Assembly: GCA_036519575.1 (NCBI GenBank)
Contig: DATDKZ010000054.1
Span: 1 to 25,940, forward strand
Length of the DNA: 25,940 bases
Direction of reading: 5' to 3'
From: AC-69 sp036519575
Lineage (GTDB): Bacteria > Actinomycetota > UBA4738 > HRBIN12
Part shown: piece by piece, positions 21,879 through 25,940 of the stretch
Layout of the letters: each line of letters begins with the position of its first letter
Position numbering within the stretch: position 1 is the stretch's first letter
The notes under the pieces: generated by a model
What the model saw: only the letters and a program-made list of their open reading frames with translations
Told to the model about the DNA's origin: nothing
Databases searched by the model: none
Position numbers and translations under genes: made by a program

Positions 21879-22979
21879 TCAGGTCTGCGGGAGCGGGTTG
21901 ACGCCGAGGGTCGCGGTGATCGTCTCCTTCTGACCACCCTCGGTGACCACGCCGATCGCGACTCGGTCGCCGGGCTGGTGCGACAGGAGGAGCTCGCGGA
22001 GCGAGGTCGAGTCGATCACGTCCTCGCCGTCCAGGCCGACGATCACGTCGCCGTGGTTGATGCCAGCCCTGTCGGCCGGCCCTCCCGGTACGACATCGAG
22101 CACGAGCGCGCCACTCTGCACCGGGAGTCCGAACTGGAGGGCAAGGCTCGGGCTGACGTCCTGCGTGGTGATACCGAGATAGGCGACCGGAGCCGAAGGG
22201 TTGGTTGCGGCCTCGTCGATGATCGACCTGGCTGCGTTGGTGGCGATGGCGAAACCGATGTTCTCCGCCTGGTTCGCCCCGGCAGTGTTGATGCCGACCA
22301 CCTGCCCGGACAGGTTCACGAGCGGTCCTCCCGAGTTGCCCGGGTTGATCGCGGCGTCGGTCTGAACCACGCCGGTGTAAGTCCGCACGCCGTTCTTGCA
22401 CGTGTCGCAGTTCGGGTCCTGGGCCTGGATCGTGCGGCCGAGCGCGGAGACGATCCCCGAGGTGACGGTTGGCCCGCCCGGCAGAGCGAGGGCGTAGCCC
22501 AATGCAACGACGCGCTCCCCCAGCTCGAGCCGGCCGGAGTTGCCGAGCGGCACCGAGTGGAGGCCACTCGCTTGGATCTTGAGCACGGCGAGGTCGGCGT
22601 TCTGGTCGCCCCCGATCACCCTGGCCGTGTAGCGCGTGGAATCCGGTGGCGGGGTGATGACCGTGATCCGCTGGGCGTGCTCGACGACGTGGAAGTTAGT
22701 CACCACGATCCCGTCGGACCGAATGACGAATCCGGTGCCGACGCCCCGGCCAGACTCCCCACCGAGGGGATTGGGTTGGAACAGGTTGGTCGTGACGTTG
22801 ACGACCGCCGGGCGGACCGCCTCGACCACCCGCACGATGGGATCCATGGACGGATCGGCCGCCCCGACGTCGACGGTCGCCGGCGAGCTCCGGACCGGGA
22901 CCCGCTCGATCACGGTTCGTGTGCAGGCCGTCACGGCCAGGGCGGCGACGGCCATCACGGGGAAAAGGGAGCGTTTCAT
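21879..22979 (-). CDS. HtrA/DegP-type trypsin-like serine protease with PDZ domain, lipoprotein
   Basis: This 366-residue protein has a lipoprotein signal peptide (MKRSLFPVMAVAALAVTAC) with lipobox VTAC and acylated Cys19, so it should be anchored on the outer face of the membrane. The S1C catalytic triad is His97 (TNFHVVEHA), Asp129 (NADLAVL) and Ser216 (NPGNSGGPL). A PDZ domain covers about residues 263-350 (YLGITTQDV, GLPVQSGALV, GDVIVGLDGEDV). Such proteases degrade misfolded envelope proteins. An unusual short insert between triad Asp and Ser carries CDTC (Cys191, Cys194). It lies 36 bases before trmI. The start is a plain ATG with a weak GAGG 6 bases upstream. Confidence 0.92.
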   Translation of the reverse strand: MKRSLFPVMAVAALAVTACTRTVIERVPVRSSPATVDVGAADPSMDPIVRVVEAVRPAVVNVTTNLFQPNPLGGESGRGVGTGFVIRSDGIVVTNFHVVEHAQRITVITPPPDSTRYTARVIGGDQNADLAVLKIQASGLHSVPLGNSGRLELGERVVALGYALALPGGPTVTSGIVSALGRTIQAQDPNCDTCKNGVRTYTGVVQTDAAINPGNSGGPLVNLSGQVVGINTAGANQAENIGFAIATNAARSIIDEAATNPSAPVAYLGITTQDVSPSLALQFGLPVQSGALVLDVVPGGPADRAGINHGDVIVGLDGEDVIDSTSLRELLLSHQPGDRVAIGVVTEGGQKETITATLGVNPLPQT

Positions 22980-23068
22980 CGATGGCCTCGGCTTTCGTCT
23001 CTGGGATGAGCTGGAAGCTATTCGGCGCCGTTCGGCCCGGCGTTCACCGAATGCCCGGTCTCCCGAGC

Positions 23069-24022
23069 CTAGCCCGCGGGGGCGGCTTCGACCGCCGCGG
23101 GACGGGGCAACAATCCGGCCTCCTCCACCAGGCGGACGATCGATTCGTCCCCTCTGATCGAGATGAGGTGGACACCGGCCACCCCGCGCATCCCCCGAAG
23201 CTCCTCCACGATCTCAAGCGCGATGCGGATGCCCTCGTCCGCCTGGCGATCGGAGGGGACGCCCTCCATCCGATCGATGATCGGGTCCGGCACGTCGATG
23301 CCGGGGACCATGTCCCGCAGGTACCGGGCACTGCCGGCCGAGCGGCACACGTAGACCGACGCCAGGATGAACACGTGATCCAGGAGCCCGAGCTCCTCGC
23401 ACCTGGCCATGAACCCGCGCATCGTTGCCAGGTTGAACACGATCTGGGTCTGTACGAACTCAGCACCGGCCTCGACCTTCTTCCCCAAGCGCATGGGCCG
23501 GAAGTCGTGAGGCGGTGCGAACGGGTTTTCGACCGCGCCGATGAACAACGGGAGGGGCTCGTCCAGGTTCCGGCCGCTCACGTACAAACCTTGGTCGCGC
23601 ATGCCCCGCGCGATGTGGATGGCGTGGACGGCGTCGATGTCGTAGATCGGCTTGGCCTCCGGATGATCTCCGGCCGTGACGTCGTCGCCGGTCATCAGGC
23701 AGACGTTTCGAGCCCCGAGCGCGGCCGCGCCCACCAGGTCGGCCTGGAGGGCCAGGCGATTCCGGTCCCGGCAGGCGAGTTGGACGATCGGTTCCACGCC
23801 CCGGTCCAGCAATAGGTGCGCCGCGGCCAGGGGTCCGATGTGGGGATGCGCCGCGCTGTTGTCGGTGCAGTTCACCGCGTCCACGGAGCCGCGGAGGAGG
23901 TCCGCCAGCCGGTAGACGGACTCGGGGTCCGGGCTGTCCGTAGCCTGGAGCTCCGCCGTCACGACAAACGCTCCCGACGCGAGCAATCGATGGAGGTGGC
24001 TGCGGGGCGGCTCCCGGCTCAC
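23069..24022 (-). CDS. metF: Methylenetetrahydrofolate reductase (MetF family)
   Basis: This 317-residue (beta-alpha)8-barrel flavoprotein interconverts 5,10-methylene-THF and 5-methyl-THF. FVVTAELQATDSPDPESV at the start, DAVNCTDNSAAHPHIGP, QLACRDRNRLALQADLVGA, NVCLMTGDD and AGAEFVQTQIVFN follow the family's order of FAD- and folate-binding strands. The GTG overlaps the stop of the MetV-like gene as GTGA, so the two are coupled. The pairing with a separate MetV-like Fe-S subunit resembles the MetFV type known from acetogens rather than E. coli MetF. With the methyltransferases upstream, it may run in the oxidative direction. Confidence 0.9.
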   Translation of the reverse strand: MSREPPRSHLHRLLASGAFVVTAELQATDSPDPESVYRLADLLRGSVDAVNCTDNSAAHPHIGPLAAAHLLLDRGVEPIVQLACRDRNRLALQADLVGAAALGARNVCLMTGDDVTAGDHPEAKPIYDIDAVHAIHIARGMRDQGLYVSGRNLDEPLPLFIGAVENPFAPPHDFRPMRLGKKVEAGAEFVQTQIVFNLATMRGFMARCEELGLLDHVFILASVYVCRSAGSARYLRDMVPGIDVPDPIIDRMEGVPSDRQADEGIRIALEIVEELRGMRGVAGVHLISIRGDESIVRLVEEAGLLPRPAAVEAAPAG

Positions 24023-24450
24023 CGCTCCCGATCCTCCCGGCCCCCGGCGTGCCAGCCGGCGGGCACGTGGCGGTCCCGGCCGGTGAGCAGGTTCTCCCAC
24101 GATGAGGTCTCCTGGAGCCGCCAGTCCACCGGCTTCTGCACGTGCTCCATGTGGTCACGCCAGAGCGGAAGGCGCCTCGACCCCTCCCAGGCCTTGACCC
24201 AGACGCACGGCTGGTCCGGGAGCACCTCGCAATTGCCGTTCTGCAGGACCCCACCGCACGGGCCGTTGCGCAGCGACTTGGGGCAGCGCATCGGACACGA
24301 CAGACCAGTGGAATGAAGGATGCATTGCCCGCACATCCGGCAATCCCAGATGGCCTCCTTCGTACTCCGCTCCACCAGGAGGAGGGCCCTACGGAACCCC
24401 CGTGCTCTGGGGGCCGACGCCGGAGGCCTGCGGTCGAACTTCGTGGTCAT
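24019..24450 (-). CDS. metV: MetV-like cysteine-rich protein (MTHFR C-terminal family)
   Basis: This 143-residue protein has eight cysteines within 46 residues: Cys37, 40, 43, 52, 56, 65, 74 and 82, in CRMCGQC, SCPMRCPKSLRNGPCGG, NGNCEV and PCVW. This matches the domain named 'methylenetetrahydrofolate reductase C-terminal' and the MetV partner of MetF, which in acetogens carries Fe-S clusters or zinc and passes electrons to MetF. The basic N-terminal 30 residues and the polar C-terminus are variable. It starts 2 bases after the methyltransferase stop and overlaps metF by 4 bases. Cofactor type cannot be proved from sequence. Confidence 0.85.
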   Translation of the reverse strand: MTTKFDRRPPASAPRARGFRRALLLVERSTKEAIWDCRMCGQCILHSTGLSCPMRCPKSLRNGPCGGVLQNGNCEVLPDQPCVWVKAWEGSRRLPLWRDHMEHVQKPVDWRLQETSSWENLLTGRDRHVPAGWHAGGREDRER

Positions 24451-24452
24451 CT

Positions 24453-25631
24453 CTACCTCTCGAGGGGCGCGGCCGGGACCTCCTTCTTGGGGTCGATGAA
24501 CGGGATGTCAGCCGTCCGGCCGGTCAATGGTCCGGTCTCCGACCGGACCTCCAGGGCGGTCCCCGGCCGGGAGAGCTCGGCGGGGACCCATACGTAGCCG
24601 ATGTTCCTCTCCAGTCGAGGGGACCAGATGGCGTCGGTCACCTTGCCGACCACCTCGCCGTCCACCGCGACCGGCCAGAACCACGACAGCTCGGCGCGAA
24701 GGGCGTCCCCAGTGAACTCGATCCCGACCAGCTTGCGCTGCACGCCTTCGCGACGCACGCGCTCCAGTGCGTCCTTGCCGATGTAGTCCTGCGGCTGCTC
24801 CTCGACCAGGTGCTCGAGCCCCATGATCTCGAACGGGTTGTTCTCGTGGGTCATGTCCGAGTTGTAGTTCATGATCCCGGCCTCGATGCGACGGGCCTCC
24901 ACGGGTGCCGTGGGCCGGATGCCGAACTCCTCCCCCGCCGCCATCACCAGCTCCCAGAGATCGTCCCCCCTGGACGGGTCGAGCAGGTTGATCTCGAACC
25001 CTTGTACCGCGGTCCATCCCGTTCGGCTGATGAGGACCGGGATGCCCTCGATGTCGAACCAGTCACACCAGTAGTACTTCAGGTCGTAGAGCGCCGGGCC
25101 GACGAGCTTCTCCACCGTCTTCCCGGCCTTCGCTCCCTGCACCTGCATGGGGTAAGCGTCCGGGTAGGAGACGTCGACATCCACCCCGGCCTGCGAGGCC
25201 ACCCCAAGCGCGTACAGGCCCGCGTCGGAATCGGCGAGCTGCATCCACCACCGGTCCTGGTCGACGTGGAGCAGAACGGGATCGTTCAGGATGCCGCCGT
25301 CGGGCGCGGTGACGATCATGTACTTCCCCTGCTTGACGGCGCACTTCGTCAGGTCTCGGCAGGTGAGCATGTTCACCAGCCGGTCGGCATCGGGCCCGGA
25401 GATCTCAACGGTACGTTCCACGGCAACATCCCACACGACCACGTCGTTCAACAGCGCCCAGTACTCCTTATCCGGATCGTCGAAGTACGCCGGGAGCAGC
25501 ATGTGGTTGTAGACGTCGTACGCGGTGCATCCGGCACGTCTGGTCGCGTCGAAGAAGGGGGAACGCCGGTACCACGGGCCGAAGTAGATCGTCGCGCTCT
25601 GCTCCAGCATCTCCTGGCGCTCGTTGGTCAT
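24453..25631 (-). CDS. GcvT-family tetrahydrofolate-dependent methyltransferase, DmdA-like
   Basis: This 392-residue protein is in the aminomethyltransferase (GcvT) family. Its best match from memory is DMSP demethylase DmdA: YDVYNHMLLPAYF, VVVWDVAVERTVEISGPDA, GGILNDPVLL, YPMQVQGAKA, LISRTGWTAVQGFEINLL and NSDMTHENNPFE line up with DmdA in order. DmdA moves a methyl group from DMSP to THF to give methyl-THF. The C-terminal barrel (VGKVTDAIWSPRLERNIGYV) is the GcvT C-domain. ATG 25631 is chosen because GGGGAG lies 8 bases upstream; an 11-residue longer reading lacks support. DMSP is not proven: sarcosine, betaine-type and other methyl donors are handled by relatives. A tandem paralogue lies upstream. 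Confidence 0.85.
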   Translation of the reverse strand: MTNERQEMLEQSATIYFGPWYRRSPFFDATRRAGCTAYDVYNHMLLPAYFDDPDKEYWALLNDVVVWDVAVERTVEISGPDADRLVNMLTCRDLTKCAVKQGKYMIVTAPDGGILNDPVLLHVDQDRWWMQLADSDAGLYALGVASQAGVDVDVSYPDAYPMQVQGAKAGKTVEKLVGPALYDLKYYWCDWFDIEGIPVLISRTGWTAVQGFEINLLDPSRGDDLWELVMAAGEEFGIRPTAPVEARRIEAGIMNYNSDMTHENNPFEIMGLEHLVEEQPQDYIGKDALERVRREGVQRKLVGIEFTGDALRAELSWFWPVAVDGEVVGKVTDAIWSPRLERNIGYVWVPAELSRPGTALEVRSETGPLTGRTADIPFIDPKKEVPAAPLER

Positions 25632-25639
25632 GTGGTCGT

Positions 25640-25645
25640 CTCCCC
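25640..25645 (-). promoter_or_regulatory. Ribosome-binding site GGGGAG of the DmdA-like gene
   Basis: GGGGAG on the minus strand is 8 bases from ATG 25631 and selects this start over the upstream in-frame codon. Confidence 0.5.
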
Positions 25646-25685
25646 TTCCGGCTGGGGACGGCACGGAGCCAGCCCCTCAATTGGG

Positions 25686-25701
25686 TTGAATCATCGTTCA
25701 A
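25686..25701. repeat. Inverted repeat TTGAA-N6-TTCAA upstream of the DmdA-like gene
   Basis: TTGAA and TTCAA form a 5-base inverted repeat with a 6-base centre (TCATCG), in an AT-rich patch unusual for this window. It lies in the 100-base gap between the two methyltransferase genes. It could be a regulator's operator. Confidence 0.35.
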
Positions 25702-25731
25702 ACTCGCGCTGGGTGGCAACCGGTCGCCGAG

Positions 25732-25940
25732 CTAGGAGACCGGGATGCGATTCTCGGGGTCGACGAAGGGCATCGGCACGACCGTGGCCTTCCGCTCTCC
25801 CCACTCGGTCTCCACGGTGACGGTGGCGCCTTCCGTGGAGCGCTCCGCCGGGAGCCACGCGTACCCGAGATTCTTCAGCAGACGCGGAGAGTAGATGGCC
25901 GACGTGACCTTTCCGATCTTCCGGCCCGCCTCGCGGATCG
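25732..25940 (-). CDS. Second GcvT/DmdA-family methyltransferase, C-terminal part only
   Basis: Only the last 69 codons are in the window; the 5' part lies beyond base 25940. The visible end contains GKVTSAIYSPRLLKNLGYAW and, near the stop, MPFVDPENRIPVS. It aligns with the C-terminal barrel of the DmdA-like protein just downstream (GKVTDAIWSPRLERNIGYVW, then IPFIDPKKEVP). It is therefore a diverged tandem paralogue on the same strand, 100 bases away. It could act on another methyl donor or form a complex with its neighbour. Confidence 0.85.
   Translation of the reverse strand, partial: IREAGRKIGKVTSAIYSPRLLKNLGYAWLPAERSTEGATVTVETEWGERKATVVPMPFVDPENRIPVS

Noticed and set aside
24453..25631. 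LigM-type vanillate/syringate O-demethylase
   Set aside because: LigM is also GcvT-related and linked to metF, but its N-terminal sequence as I recall it does not match, whereas the DmdA pattern does.
25650..25674. Hairpin GGCTGG/CCAGCC in the gap upstream of the DmdA-like gene as a terminator
   Set aside because: Six base pairs with a 13-base loop and no T-run; it also overlaps the leader of the next gene.
1..25940. tRNA or rRNA genes, CRISPR arrays, insertion sequences or prophage genes
   Set aside because: No direct-repeat arrays, transposase motifs, terminal inverted repeats or cloverleaf-like segments were seen by eye, and coding genes fill almost the entire window.

Overview
The window is a dense, GC-rich, almost gap-free bacterial segment. 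It carries a complete Pup-proteasome locus (ARC/Mpa, Dop, Pup, PrcB, PrcA, PafA), PafB and PafC WYL regulators, HelY and Tat genes. This combination points to an actinobacterium (Actinomycetota). From memory, the order pepQ - helY - tatC - tatA - pafC - pafB - pafA - prcA - prcB - pup - dop - arc - trmI matches the Mycobacterium tuberculosis Rv2089c-Rv2118c neighbourhood with extra genes inserted. The one-carbon genes at the right edge and the unusual inserted genes argue against a close relative of Mycobacterium. I cannot name the genus.

Layout. Bases 1-2891 (+): a 5'-truncated divergent FtsH-like protease, then cysS. Bases 2952-13083 (-): pafB-pafC, a zinc-ribbon protein, a 71-residue membrane protein, a Tat component (TatA/TatB-like), tatC, an anchored protein of unknown function, an alpha/beta hydrolase, helY, a lipid kinase and an M24 peptidase. 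Bases 13107-14225 (+): a lone gene resembling DUF3866, divergent from pafB, which meets a 45-residue membrane protein end to end on a shared CTAG. Bases 14482-20924 (-): pafA, prcA, prcB, pup, dop and arc. Bases 21051-22979 (-): trmI and an HtrA-type lipoprotein protease. Bases 23069-25940 (-): metF, a MetV-like Fe-S protein and two tandem GcvT/DmdA-family methyltransferases, the upstream one cut by the window edge.

How the genes work together. PafA attaches Pup to target lysines, Dop removes it, ARC unfolds the tagged protein and PrcA/PrcB degrade it. Pup here already ends in Gly-Gly-Glu, so it should not need deamidation by Dop. The right-end operon looks like a demethylation route: a tetrahydrofolate-dependent methyltransferase would make methyl-THF, which MetF with MetV could oxidise to methylene-THF. 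The substrate is unknown.

The most general signal is in gene starts. Nine genes have a TANNNT-like -10 box ending only 6-9 bases before a start codon, six of them at 6-7 bases, which predicts leaderless mRNAs. Adjacent genes often overlap by ATGA, GTGA or TGATG. No RNA genes, insertion sequences, CRISPR arrays or non-coding stretches above 300 bases were seen.
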